DNA of 29,347 bases from Chloroflexota bacterium (GCA_902810755.1 CADDYT010000073.1:1-29347); one strand, 5' to 3'. Counted from the first letter of the stretch, positions 1 to 7,778 are shown. Notes: generated by a model not told the origin, from the sequence alone. Numbers and translations are program-made.

Positions 1-81
1 CCGCCAGGGGTGGCCCTCCTCTAGACGGGCGGCTCGTGCCCCCTGGGGAGCCATCGTCTAGAGGAGGGCCACCCCTGGCGG
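1..81. repeat. Palindromic repeat, copy 1 (27-bp perfect inverted arms)
   Basis: Bases 1-27 and 55-81 are perfect reverse complements with a 27-base spacer. The inner part of each arm (GGCCCTCCTCTAGACG) closely matches the inner arm of the element inside lysK (GGCCCTACTATAGACG), so the two belong to one family. The left arm starts at the window edge, so the element may extend further left. No coding function seen. Confidence 0.85.
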
Positions 82-180
82 CTGGCCTGCCTGGCCTTCG
101 CACGGCCTGAAGTTAACGCCTCTGGGGCCACCCCTGGCGGCTGGCCTGCGTCGCGCGCGCATCGCCTGAAGTGAACATTT
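67..180. repeat. Direct repeat, two units of about 59 bp
   Basis: A 24-base string occurs at 67-90 and identically at 126-149. Both copies are followed, after a diverged middle part, by GCCTGAAGT-AAC. The first unit shares its left part with the right arm of the adjacent palindrome. After it, 186-200 is a small TACCC-CTTGC-GGGTA hairpin whose CTTGC loop recurs in the other repeats of this window. Confidence 0.75.
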
Positions 181-259
181 ATGATACCCCTTGCGGGTAC
201 CGGGGATGGGTACCTTGCGAACCGGTGGCCTGCTGTGGTCGGAGAATGGGCTGGAGAGG

Positions 260-550
260 TTAGAGGAAGCGGCGCTGGCGCACGCGCTCGATGACTGAGT
301 GTTCGCCGACGTCCCACAGGTAGATGTTGCCATCTTTGTACTGGTAGAGCAGTCGTTTGTTGATGCTGACGTAGCAACTCCAGACGTCCTCTGCCTTTGC
401 CTGGTGCAGCCGGTGCGCCTGCAGCGACGGGTGATACGGATTACTGGCGAGTAGATCGATAGTGTTATCTACCATCTTCCGCACGTGTGCCGGTAGACGT
501 TTGTACGCATCGCGAAAGCTTCGGGTAGCGATCACTTTCATAGAGATCAT
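260..550 (-). CDS. RelE/ParE-superfamily toxin, apparently orphan
   Basis: A 96-residue protein of the RelE/StbE-like mRNA interferase fold. Members cleave mRNA on the ribosome and are normally neutralised by an antitoxin from an adjacent gene. The N-terminal beta-strand and helix (MKVIATRSFRDAYKRLP), the helix with DLLASNPYHPSLQAHRL and the C-terminal YKDGNIYLWDVGEHSVIERV strand pair follow the family pattern, and the length is usual. The start at 550 is chosen over an upstream in-frame ATG at 667 because GAGAGGAGAAAAC lies directly upstream and the added residues look unlike the family. No antitoxin-like small gene is visible on either side, so it is either an orphan or its partner is unrecognised. 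RelE-fold assignment is fairly firm; activity is inferred. Confidence 0.75.
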   Translation of the reverse strand: MISMKVIATRSFRDAYKRLPAHVRKMVDNTIDLLASNPYHPSLQAHRLHQAKAEDVWSCYVSINKRLLYQYKDGNIYLWDVGEHSVIERVRQRRFL

Positions 551-971
551 GTTTTCTCCTCTCGCATGATGAACAAGAAAAGTGGTTCGCCATATAAAAG
601 ATGGCTGAGGCGAGAAAAGTTGCAAAAGTAACTCTGGACTGGATAGCGCAGGAAGCAAAAAATACATGCCGCCATTTGCAACTTTTTGCGAACAGAGGAT
701 ATTTCTTTCTATAGAAGTTGTTAGTCTTCTCTGCTATAGTAATTGTTTGTGTTTTTTACAGTTGAGTTTTATTGTGAAAGGAGGGCGGAGCGGTTCCCGA
801 CTGCAATTGGGAGGGCCATTGCTTGAAATAGTGACAGGAAAAGCTCCTTCTCTGAAGGGGTATGCGTGAGTTTGCGATATCATACCCTCATGCAACCTTT
901 CGACGCTTTCGCGGATTATCTTTTCAGGAACCAATCACTGAGATGCGTGGCAGCAGAGGAGGAGAACACGT
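551..971. other. Intergenic region with inverted repeats between divergent genes
   Basis: About 420 bases with no convincing gene. It is AT-richer than its surroundings. It holds a perfect 12-bp inverted repeat, AAAAGTTGCAAA at 615-626 and TTTGCAACTTTT at 675-686, and a smaller one, GGGTATG at 858-864 with CATACCC at 881-887. Promoters for the toxin (leftward) and the sigma-like gene (rightward) should lie here, but I find no well-spaced -35/-10 pair. Confidence 0.5.
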
Positions 972-2342
972 ATGTCAACTGATGAAGAGCATTTGCGTCA
1001 GGGCCTGGCGACAAACCTGAAAGAGACCTTCCCGGAACTGCGGCGGCTGTACGAACAGGTTGTGAGGCGTATTATCACGAGGCGGGCGGGGAATATAAAC
1101 AATGCCGATTTTGTCGATCTGTGTGTGCAGAAAACGTTTGACGAAGCTTTTGAACAGCTTGCTGATCTCCCGGCAAAGGCTATTGCTGAGATACGCGATC
1201 CAGGAGAGTGGCTGTCCGGGTTAGCTGAAACAGTTTTTGTGCGGGAACTGCTGGAACTGCTGGTGAAAGATAGAAATCGCTATCTGGAGTGGGTCTATCT
1301 GGCCTACGAGTCGTCGGTGCGGAGCCTTCTGGCATACTTATGCAGGAAGGATCTTAATCATCCTGAAGTTGATTACTGCGTTCAGCAGACCTTTGAAAGC
1401 GTCATCCGGGCTTTGAAGAATAAAAGCCCGGATCAGATTCGCGCCCTGGTGCGTTTCGGGAGCTGGCTCAATGAAGCTGCGGTCACCGCGTTTAAGAGAA
1501 GGGAGCGGTTTGGTTTTCTACCGATAAGAATGTCGAGGGGAAAAGAGCAAGGCGAGCAGGTGGAACAGGGAGGGCAGGCGACACAGAGCGAAGCAGTGGA
1601 GCAAGACGAGTCAGCGAAGCGGGATGAGCCAGTTCAAGGTATAGTAATTGACTCGTTAGATCAGCACCAGGAGACAGTCGAGACAATTGCTGATCCGGGC
1701 AAATCGCCGGAAGATGAACTGCTAGAGGGAGAGGGTCGTGAGGAGGCTGCACGATATTTGAGCAGCCTTCCCGACCATTACGGGGTAACGCTGCGCAAGC
1801 ATTACCTGGAAGGTCTCAAGTTGGCTCAGATTGCTGAACAAGCGCATGTAGAAGAGACTGTGGTAAAAACCTGGGCAAAGCGCGGGAGAGAGTTGCTCCT
1901 TGCGTATCTTGAAGTAAAGGAGTTCACTGAAGACGAGGGAATGAGAGAGTATATTGACACACTTGCCACTCCTTACAGAGGGGTCGTGCTGTTACATTTC
2001 TACGAACACCTTACACTGGATAAGGTTGCCGATAGATTGCACTGGACAGAAAAAAGGGCAAAGGAGAGTCTTGCGCGGGCGTTGAAACCGCTTTATGATT
2101 ATGCCAGGGTAAGTAAAGCGTTGCGGGCAAGTCAGGCGGAACGCGCTTTTGTTGATGGTTTGCCCGATAGTTACCGTATAGCAGTGCGTCTTCACTTCTT
2201 TGAACGGCGAACATTTCAGCAAATCGTGACCGGTCGCGGTTGGACGATAAAGAAGGCGATGGGGTATCTACATTACGGGGTGGAGCTACTCCGTCAACAC
2301 CTGGATGAGCAGTTGGAAAAGCAGCAGGGCGACAGGAAGTGA
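972..2342 (+). CDS. Sigma-70/ECF-like protein with duplicated regions (2-2-4-4-4)
   Basis: A 456-residue protein that looks built from repeated RNA polymerase sigma-factor modules. Residues about 20-100 and 110-180 each resemble an ECF region 2 helical bundle (e.g. NADFVDLCVQKTFDEAF and HPEVDYCVQQTFESVI). A charged, low-complexity linker (about 190-255) follows. Three region-4-like helix-turn-helix units then occur at about 262-315 (YLSSLPDHYGVTLRKHYLEG), 326-380 (YIDTLATPYRGVVLLHFYE) and 402-452 (FVDGLPDSYRIAVRLHFFE). Ordinary ECF factors have one of each and are about 180-200 residues. RBS AGGAGGAG lies 7 bases before ATG. The stop is 8 bases before the next start, so the two are probably co-transcribed. 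It may be a sigma factor, or a DNA- or polymerase-binding regulator that no longer directs initiation. Confidence 0.7.
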   Translation: MSTDEEHLRQGLATNLKETFPELRRLYEQVVRRIITRRAGNINNADFVDLCVQKTFDEAFEQLADLPAKAIAEIRDPGEWLSGLAETVFVRELLELLVKDRNRYLEWVYLAYESSVRSLLAYLCRKDLNHPEVDYCVQQTFESVIRALKNKSPDQIRALVRFGSWLNEAAVTAFKRRERFGFLPIRMSRGKEQGEQVEQGGQATQSEAVEQDESAKRDEPVQGIVIDSLDQHQETVETIADPGKSPEDELLEGEGREEAARYLSSLPDHYGVTLRKHYLEGLKLAQIAEQAHVEETVVKTWAKRGRELLLAYLEVKEFTEDEGMREYIDTLATPYRGVVLLHFYEHLTLDKVADRLHWTEKRAKESLARALKPLYDYARVSKALRASQAERAFVDGLPDSYRIAVRLHFFERRTFQQIVTGRGWTIKKAMGYLHYGVELLRQHLDEQLEKQQGDRK

Positions 2343-2350
2343 GGAGAACG

Positions 2351-4816
2351 ATGGAACAGGACGAATTGTATTCAGCACAGGAGTCTATGACTCCATCAAA
2401 CGATGTCGTTCGTGAGGATGATACTCCCTCTTCTGAGGCTATTCTTTCGCGCTTGAAAGATATGTTCGGATTGGGGAACGCGCATTTGCCGCCGGAGGAG
2501 AGCGTGGTAGCCCTGGTGCAGGCGCTTGACGATGCGGCATGGCAGCGGCGAGCCGCTGCCGCTCGCCGCCTGGGTGAAGTGGGTGGAGAGGAGGCTATGA
2601 GCGCGCTGCAGGCCCGGCTGGCAACCGAAAAACATCCGCCTGCCCTCGCGGCCATCATACGTGCGGTGGGCGAACTGCGCATAGCGGAGAGCGAACCTAC
2701 CTTGCTGGCGTTGCTCTCCCATGAGGAGAGCATGGTGCGCGACGCGGCTGCCCAGGCTTTAGGCCAGACCGCCGGACAGCTTTCAGCAAAGGCAATCGAC
2801 GCGCTGATCGAGAGCTTCTTTACCGAAGAAGATGAGGAGGCCAGAGCCGCAGTCGTTGCCGCGCTGGGAAAACTGGGAGAACGCCGACGCGAAGATGTGC
2901 TGGAGGCGCTGGAAGCGGCATTGCAGGATGAAGCATGGCAGGTACGCGAAGCGGCGGCGCTGGCTATGGGGGAACAGAAAGAATTTCTCCGGCTGACCCA
3001 TATTGAGGCTCTGGAGATGGCGCTGGACGATGAAGCTGTGCCGGTCTCTCAGGCGGCCATCTACGCGCTCAGCAAAATTCTCGCCGAAGAGGAGCAATTC
3101 TCCGGGGATTCTGGTTCCGGGACAGGTGAGGGTGGTAGCGGGCTGGATGAGGGTGAAGCGGAGACATCACAGGAGCAGACTGATATTTCTGTCACGAAGC
3201 GCGACCAGGAATCAGCGGCGCAGCAACAAGATACACAACAGGAGACGCGGAACAGACATGCTCTGACAGTGGATGGCGTGGAATTTATTCCTCTGCTCCC
3301 CACATCGATTCGCGACTCGCTGGGTATTGTCTCTCAGGCTTTCGACGATCAATGGATGCCAACAACGCTCTTGCGCGCTGTCCTCAACGGCAAGATCAGC
3401 TATCAGGAGGCCCAGCCCTACCTGGACTATCTGGTGCGCACGGAATACATTCGCTCGCTGATTAATGGCGAGCGACTGGTGGTGAATCGGGCTTTCATCT
3501 ACAACAATCCCTGGCTCTACCGCGATTTTCTCCCGGGCAGCCCGGCCCGCAAGGCCTTTCAAGCCTTCCTGGAGAAGGGAGTGATTATCCCTTTCCTCTT
3601 TAACGAACCCGGCCCCGTTACCCTGCCGCCCTGGATCAGCGCGCGCCAGGATGGCTTTACCGCCTGGGTGAATCTGTGTAAAGAGACGCTGCTCCAGTGT
3701 ATGCGCCTCTCCTGGGATGACCGGCAAAATCTGCGAGAGGCGCAACAGGCGCTCTCCTTTCGCTTTCACGACTTTGCCAGCAGCGCCTATGCGCTCAATG
3801 AGAAGAAGTTTCTGGAAGACCTCGGGCTTGACCCCACACATGCCGCCGATTTCGCCCGACGCCTTGATGATTTACAGGAAGCCAGTTTGCGCTACTTCCG
3901 GGAACACCAGCGACAGCACGTTGTGCGTACCTTCCTTTATGAGCAGTTTATTACGAGGGGAAACCCGACCCTCAGACAGTATGACGGCTCCCGACCATAC
4001 GCGGGCGCGATCAAACAACTGCTCGATCTGGCCTATAACAGCAACCTGGCCGATGCTCTCGATTGTCACCTGCTGACCCCGCTTGATTCGCCAACTCGCC
4101 TGGTGTTGCAGGAATGGAACAGGGTGAGTCGGCGCGCGGAAAAGATAGAGGCCAGTACGCTTGTCGATATGGTGCGCAAGGATATCTTCCAGATTGTGCG
4201 TTCCGCCCTTGACCGGGAAAGTTTGAAGTCGGTTGGCCTGCTGAACTTGCAGGATGTCCAGGCCCTGCGGGCAATGGATGAATGGCAGGCGTATATTACC
4301 ACGTTACGCCAGCTGTTGAAGGAGCCTCTCCGTTTTGAAGAATTCGCCGGTACCATCGCCATGCAATACGCTCTGCTTACTGATCGCATGACCGATCTCA
4401 TCCGGGAGCGCAATCTAAGACAGGGAGGCGCGCTGACGGCGCTCTGGAGCCCGGGCGTCGAAGTGACTCTGACAGTAGGCGGCGTCGATACTTCGATTCT
4501 CTGGAACAGGGAGGGCATCATCAGCAATGCTCCTGTCAGCAGAGACGAGATAGCAGGGACGAAGAAAAGGATACAGGTCGACCCTTCCACCCGTGACGCT
4601 GCCTGTAGCCTGCGCTTCACCATCACTGATGGCACACACGCCTCTTCCCATGCCCGGCTGGCTTCCCGCGTTGATTTTTTCAATGGCCGCATGGAAGATG
4701 CGCGCGAGCAGTGGGAAGAGGTTGTGCGCAAGCTGGGAGAACTTCTTAAGCCGCAAGAGTTTGCTACTGAAGCTGAACAGGCTCCTACCATGAACTGGCA
4801 GGAAGTTGGGAAATAG
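2351..4816 (+). CDS. HEAT-repeat protein with large uncharacterised C-terminal region
   Basis: An 821-residue protein. Residues about 45-245 form several HEAT/PBS-lyase-type helical repeats (e.g. AAWQRRAAAARRLGEVGGEE, VRDAAAQALGQTA, EARAAVVAALGKLGER, AWQVREAAALAMGEQ), a scaffold that normally binds proteins. An acidic, Gln/Ser-rich linker (about 255-305) leads to about 500 residues I do not recognise. They are mainly helical, ending in a beta-rich stretch and a helix. No catalytic motif, signal peptide or membrane segment is evident. The start at ATG 2351 is preferred over GTG 2339 because GAGGAG sits just before it. It follows the sigma-like gene by 8 bases; a shared function is likely but unproven. 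Confidence 0.7.
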   Translation: MEQDELYSAQESMTPSNDVVREDDTPSSEAILSRLKDMFGLGNAHLPPEESVVALVQALDDAAWQRRAAAARRLGEVGGEEAMSALQARLATEKHPPALAAIIRAVGELRIAESEPTLLALLSHEESMVRDAAAQALGQTAGQLSAKAIDALIESFFTEEDEEARAAVVAALGKLGERRREDVLEALEAALQDEAWQVREAAALAMGEQKEFLRLTHIEALEMALDDEAVPVSQAAIYALSKILAEEEQFSGDSGSGTGEGGSGLDEGEAETSQEQTDISVTKRDQESAAQQQDTQQETRNRHALTVDGVEFIPLLPTSIRDSLGIVSQAFDDQWMPTTLLRAVLNGKISYQEAQPYLDYLVRTEYIRSLINGERLVVNRAFIYNNPWLYRDFLPGSPARKAFQAFLEKGVIIPFLFNEPGPVTLPPWISARQDGFTAWVNLCKETLLQCMRLSWDDRQNLREAQQALSFRFHDFASSAYALNEKKFLEDLGLDPTHAADFARRLDDLQEASLRYFREHQRQHVVRTFLYEQFITRGNPTLRQYDGSRPYAGAIKQLLDLAYNSNLADALDCHLLTPLDSPTRLVLQEWNRVSRRAEKIEASTLVDMVRKDIFQIVRSALDRESLKSVGLLNLQDVQALRAMDEWQAYITTLRQLLKEPLRFEEFAGTIAMQYALLTDRMTDLIRERNLRQGGALTALWSPGVEVTLTVGGVDTSILWNREGIISNAPVSRDEIAGTKKRIQVDPSTRDAACSLRFTITDGTHASSHARLASRVDFFNGRMEDAREQWEEVVRKLGELLKPQEFATEAEQAPTMNWQEVGK

Positions 4817-4844
4817 TACTTACAGGAGGGTCTCAGGAAAGAGC

Positions 4845-5546
4845 ATGAGCGCATTACAGGACTATTTCACCTTCGCGCAGCTGCACCCAGAACTTTTTGT
4901 GAATCCGTCGGCAGGAGGATTTACGATCATTCTGGATGAAGATGAGATTCGAGAGATAGAAGCCTTTATGGCGCAAAAGCTGAGCGCGCACGGGCTGCCG
5001 CCATCATTTGCGCAGGTGGGTATCGTCTATGAAGATCAGTACGGGCGCATCCTGCGCGATGCCGTACGTTTCCCGGATGGCTCTCCCGGAACATACATCC
5101 GTTTTGTCAGTCGGGAAGTGGGAGTGCCGGGCGTTGTCATTTTGCCGCTGTATCAGGGCAATATCCTGCTGCTGCGCCGTTTTCATCATGCAACGCGCCG
5201 CTGGCACCTGGAAATTCCGGCAGGTACAGGCAGCATGCAACTAAGCAGCGAAGAGGCAGCGCGACAACTGCTGCTCAGGGACGTAGAAGCAACTGCTGAC
5301 AGCCTGGTCCCTCTGGGGCAGCTCGACGTGGGTCCGGGCATGGCTGCTGACGGGGCGAAGCTTTTTTACGCGCAACTGGCCAGCTACGGTCAGGGAAACC
5401 GACACGAGGGCATCACTGACGTGCTGTGCCTCGATCTGCCCACTTTCGAGCGCATGATACGCGAAAATGAGATTAACGATGGCTTCACCATCTCAGCCTA
5501 CCTGCATGCGAAGCTACAGGGGCTGTTTGAGCAGGCGCAACAGTAG
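4845..5546 (+). CDS. Nudix-fold protein with degenerate catalytic box
   Basis: A 233-residue protein with the fold of ADP-ribose-pyrophosphatase-type Nudix hydrolases: VVILPLYQGNILLLRRFHHATRRW strand region, then EIPAG. It is clearly paralogous to the next gene over its full length. The Nudix box region (about 126-151) reads SSEEAARQLLLRDVEATADS. The REUxEExG core that binds the catalytic metals is replaced, so hydrolase activity is doubtful and a ligand-sensing or structural role is possible. Start ATG 4845 is preceded by AGGAAAG; an in-frame ATG at 4806 would overlap the upstream gene and adds unlike sequence. It lies 28 bases after the HEAT gene. Confidence 0.8.
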   Translation: MSALQDYFTFAQLHPELFVNPSAGGFTIILDEDEIREIEAFMAQKLSAHGLPPSFAQVGIVYEDQYGRILRDAVRFPDGSPGTYIRFVSREVGVPGVVILPLYQGNILLLRRFHHATRRWHLEIPAGTGSMQLSSEEAARQLLLRDVEATADSLVPLGQLDVGPGMAADGAKLFYAQLASYGQGNRHEGITDVLCLDLPTFERMIRENEINDGFTISAYLHAKLQGLFEQAQQ

Positions 5547-5572
5547 GCGTCGGGTAACAGTGGGGAAAGAGC

Positions 5573-6259
5573 ATGAGCATGTTAGAAGAATATCTGGCCT
5601 TCGCCCGGCAATATCCTGCCCTCTTTGAGAATCCGCCGGAGGCTGGTTTGACCATTATCCTGGACGTAGATGAGATTCGGCGGGTGGAAGATGAGGTGAG
5701 CCAGCGACTGGCCGCGCAGGGCTTTCCGGCAGCCTGGGCGCAGGTAGGCATTGTGTATCAAGATCAGTATGTGATGCTTGTACGTGATGCGGTGCGTCTG
5801 CTTGATGGAACGGTTGATACCTGCGTGCGTTCTGTCAGTGCTGCTGTTCAGGTTCCCGGCATCTTTATTTTACCTGTCTATCAGGGCAATGTGTTGCTGA
5901 TTCGCCATTTCCGGCACGAGGCACGCGCCTGGCGCTGGGAAATCCCCGGCGGCTTTGGGATGCCAGGAATGTCGAGTGAAGAAAACGCGCGTAGAGAACT
6001 GGCAGAGGAGATAGGCGCAGCTATTATCCGCCTCATCCCTCTGGGCTGCGTCTATCCCGATGCATTTTCCGGTGCGGACTCTATCGACCTTTTCTTTGCC
6101 GAGATTGGAACTCCCGGCGCAATAGAATCGCAGGAAGGCATTACTGAGGCTGTCACACTCCCGGTACAGACCATCGAGCAGAAGATTCGCTCCCACGAAA
6201 TTACCGATATGATTGTCCTGGTAGCCTATACCCGCGCAAAGCTGCAAGGGTTGCTGTAA
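5573..6259 (+). CDS. Nudix hydrolase, ADP-ribose pyrophosphatase-like
   Basis: A 228-residue tandem paralogue of the preceding gene with an intact Nudix core: GMSSEENARRELAEEIGAAI at about 131-150 supplies the REUxEExG catalytic glutamates. Family members hydrolyse nucleoside diphosphates linked to another moiety (ADP-ribose, NDP-sugars); the substrate cannot be read from the sequence. The common flanking blocks (QVGIVYxDQY, RDAVR, ILPxYQGN, EIPxG) show recent duplication. RBS GGGGAAAGAGC precedes ATG 5573 and nearly repeats the first paralogue's upstream sequence; ATG 5579 is an alternative. Together with the degenerate copy it may form a heterodimer, since this Nudix class is usually dimeric (inference). 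Confidence 0.85.
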   Translation: MSMLEEYLAFARQYPALFENPPEAGLTIILDVDEIRRVEDEVSQRLAAQGFPAAWAQVGIVYQDQYVMLVRDAVRLLDGTVDTCVRSVSAAVQVPGIFILPVYQGNVLLIRHFRHEARAWRWEIPGGFGMPGMSSEENARRELAEEIGAAIIRLIPLGCVYPDAFSGADSIDLFFAEIGTPGAIESQEGITEAVTLPVQTIEQKIRSHEITDMIVLVAYTRAKLQGLL

Positions 6260-6331
6260 GAGCCTTGCGCTTCCCTTCCATCTCCGTTAGAATGGGAGAA
6301 GACAATATAATGAGAGAGGGGAAGCTGCAAT

Positions 6332-6922
6332 ATGTTAGAGAGGGAGCCTGTGCCGCGCATTCCGCCGGTGGAGCAGGTACAGATAGATGTGCGGGATATC
6401 CCCGGCGCCTCGACGATGGAGTTGCTGTTTCGCGTGATGGAGCATCGCCCGCAGCTGGCTCGCCACAGCCTCGCGCTGCTACAGGCGGCGATGCGCGAGG
6501 GGACGGTTGAGCCGGAGTTGAAGGAACTGCTGGCGATCCGCGTCTCGCAGGTCAACAACTGCTTCTACTGAATGGCCGCGCATACTGCCCTGGCGCGGCA
6601 GATGGGGGTTAGCGAGGAGCTGCTGGACGCGCTCTACCATATAGACACACACCGCCACCTGTTCAGCGCGCGTGAACTGGTTGCGCTGCGCTACGCTGAG
6701 ATCGTGACGACGAGCGGCGGCGATGTGGATGAGAACCTGTGGGACGAATTGCAACTGCATTTCGACGATGATCAGCTGGTTGAAATCACTACCGTCATCG
6801 GCCTGTTCAACTTTTTCAACCGCTTCGCCGATGCGCTGCACATTCTCCCGCCGCCCACAGGCACACAAAACATACCTCACGAGGGGAAGAAAGGGGGAAG
6901 AGAGCGGAATGCCGAGTTATGA
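6332..6922 (+). CDS. AhpD/carboxymuconolactone decarboxylase-family protein, candidate selenoprotein (CxxU)
   Basis: One frame of 196 residues interrupted only by TGA at 6569-6571. Residues before and after it join into a normal CMD/AhpD-like protein: ELKELLAIRVSQVNNCFY, TGA, MAAHTALARQMGVSEELLDAL, then ELVALRYAEIVT and LVEITTVIGLFNFFNRFADAL. Family members carry CxxCxxxH at this point as redox centre, and the TGA falls exactly on the second Cys (TGC-TTC-TAC-TGA...CAT). That is the expected position of selenocysteine in CxxU redox selenoproteins. RBS GAGGGGA precedes ATG 6332. A hairpin follows the TGA: CTGCC 6585-6589 with GGCAG 6597-6601, extended by CAT/ATG with one bulged A. The loop lies 18 bases downstream, but its first bases are CT rather than the G usually required. 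The alternative is a nonsense mutation, making this a fresh pseudogene. Confidence 0.65.
6575..6604 (+). promoter_or_regulatory. Possible bacterial SECIS-like hairpin after in-frame TGA
   Basis: Two mutually exclusive hairpins can form just after the TGA: GCCGCGC 6575-6581 with GCGCGGC 6593-6599 (11-base loop), or CAT-a-CTGCC 6581-6589 with GGCAG-ATG 6597-6604 (7-base loop CTGGCGC). The second places the loop 18 bases from TGA, within the range used by bacterial SECIS elements. Neither has G in the first two loop positions, so support is partial. Confidence 0.3.
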
Positions 6923-7154
6923 AGAGAAGTTCAATGCCCTGCTGCAAGATTTATACCAGTTCGCCGCCGACCTGCACACGCAGGGCAATAAGAAGCGGCT
7001 CATGGCACAGCAATTCGAGGCAAACGCGAAGCGCGACCCGGAGAACCGCGAATTCGACCTGACGCAGGCCCGTTTGCTGGACTACGAACACCAGCTCCTG
7101 CACGATATCGGCAACATGGTCGAGCGGCTCATCAAAGAGTACGAGGGTAAGTGA
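6909..7154 (+). CDS. Small hypothetical helical protein
   Basis: An 81-residue soluble, charged protein starting MPSYEEKFNALLQDLYQFAA. It is predicted largely helical, with no Cys, signal or membrane segment. I do not recognise a family. ATG 6909 overlaps the end of the AhpD-like gene by 14 bases and has AGGGGGAAGAGAG upstream, so translation is probably coupled. That argues that ribosomes do reach the end of the upstream frame, which bears on the TGA readthrough question. Confidence 0.65.
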   Translation: MPSYEEKFNALLQDLYQFAADLHTQGNKKRLMAQQFEANAKRDPENREFDLTQARLLDYEHQLLHDIGNMVERLIKEYEGK

Positions 7155-7163
7155 CGCACAGGT

Positions 7164-7312
7164 GCAGGCCACCCGCGCGTAGGTCATCGCCGGGAGCAGG
7201 CCACCCGCGCGTAGGTCATCGCCGGGAGCAGGCCACCATGGGCAGGCCATCGCCGGGAACAGGCCACCATGGGCAGGCCACCCCTTGCGGGTGGCCTGCC
7301 CATGGTGGCCTG
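7164..7312. repeat. GC-rich repeat cluster: 32-bp direct repeats ending in a 24-bp perfect palindrome
   Basis: A 32-base unit (7164-7195) is followed by an identical copy (7196-7227) and a variant unit (7228-7259). Then 7260-7283 is the perfect reverse complement of 7289-7312 with loop CTTGC. A 22-base part (7277-7298) recurs exactly in the lysK insertion at 18239-18260. It lies between convergent genes and could also block transcription from both sides, though no T tract follows. Confidence 0.85.
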
Positions 7313-7336
7313 CGGACGCCGGGAAACAGGCAAGCC

Positions 7337-7591
7337 TTAGAACTGGCCCTTTGTCTGGTTGTAACGCTGGGTCAGCTCGTCTCTGGTGCGATCGTAGAGC
7401 TGGCGACCGGCTGTTACCGCTTCGGCGGCGCGTGTCTTCAGCTCTTCACCGAGCGAACCGCTGCGGTTGCGCAGCATAGCGCCCTGCTCGCTTAACTGGG
7501 CCAGTGTCGCCTCGCCCGATTGTGGCGCGAGCAGCAAACCGGCAATTGCACCCAGAGCAAAGCCCACCAGCAACCCGAAGAAGAATTTCAT
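7337..7591 (-). CDS. YtxH domain-containing small membrane protein
   Basis: An 84-residue protein with the YtxH pattern: a glycine-rich membrane helix at residues 3-21 (FFFGLLVGFALGAIAGLLLA) followed at once by P-Q-S-G-E, then an amphipathic helical tail containing ELKTRAAEAV. YtxH proteins are small envelope- or stress-associated proteins of unclear biochemical role. GGATGG lies upstream at a long spacing. An extended -10 motif (TGCTATAAT on the minus strand) lies about 170 bases upstream. Confidence 0.8.
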   Translation of the reverse strand: MKFFFGLLVGFALGAIAGLLLAPQSGEATLAQLSEQGAMLRNRSGSLGEELKTRAAEAVTAGRQLYDRTRDELTQRYNQTKGQF

Positions 7592-7762
7592 CCCTTGACA
7601 CCATCCTTTCTTTCTGTTTCATCTTTTGTATGTTCTGTACTTTTCACAGCATTCTACCTGTGCAATGGTCAACCGCCTGTACTGATGGACAGGCAAGTAA
7701 CGCGCAGCAAAAAACCGGCGCACCATCCCTGGGTTAGCTCCGATTCAATTGCTGATATTACT

Positions 7763-7771
7763 ATTATAGCA
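7763..7771 (-). promoter_or_regulatory. Extended -10 promoter candidate for the YtxH gene
   Basis: On the minus strand TGC directly precedes a perfect TATAAT (plus-strand 7763-7768). No good -35 lies 17 bases upstream, which is common for extended -10 promoters. It sits just beyond the 3' end of the receiver gene and faces the YtxH gene. Confidence 0.45.
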
Positions 7772-7778
7772 CAGAATG

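Noticed and set aside
1..200. CRISPR array
   Set aside because: The repeats are few, palindromic with long arms, and lack regular unique spacers; no cas genes are present. The same holds for 7164-7312.
666..869. 67-codon plus-strand frame between the toxin and the sigma-like gene
   Set aside because: No ribosome-binding site, Cys-rich odd composition and no recognisable similarity; it overlaps the inverted repeat upstream of the toxin.
734..934. Antitoxin for the RelE-type toxin on the minus strand
   Set aside because: The 66-codon frame has no antitoxin-like DNA-binding motif or RBS and is separated from the toxin by almost 200 bases.
6572..6922. Separate gene starting at the ATG just after the TGA
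   Set aside because: It would begin inside the conserved redox motif, has no ribosome-binding site of its own, and the upstream piece completes the same protein family.
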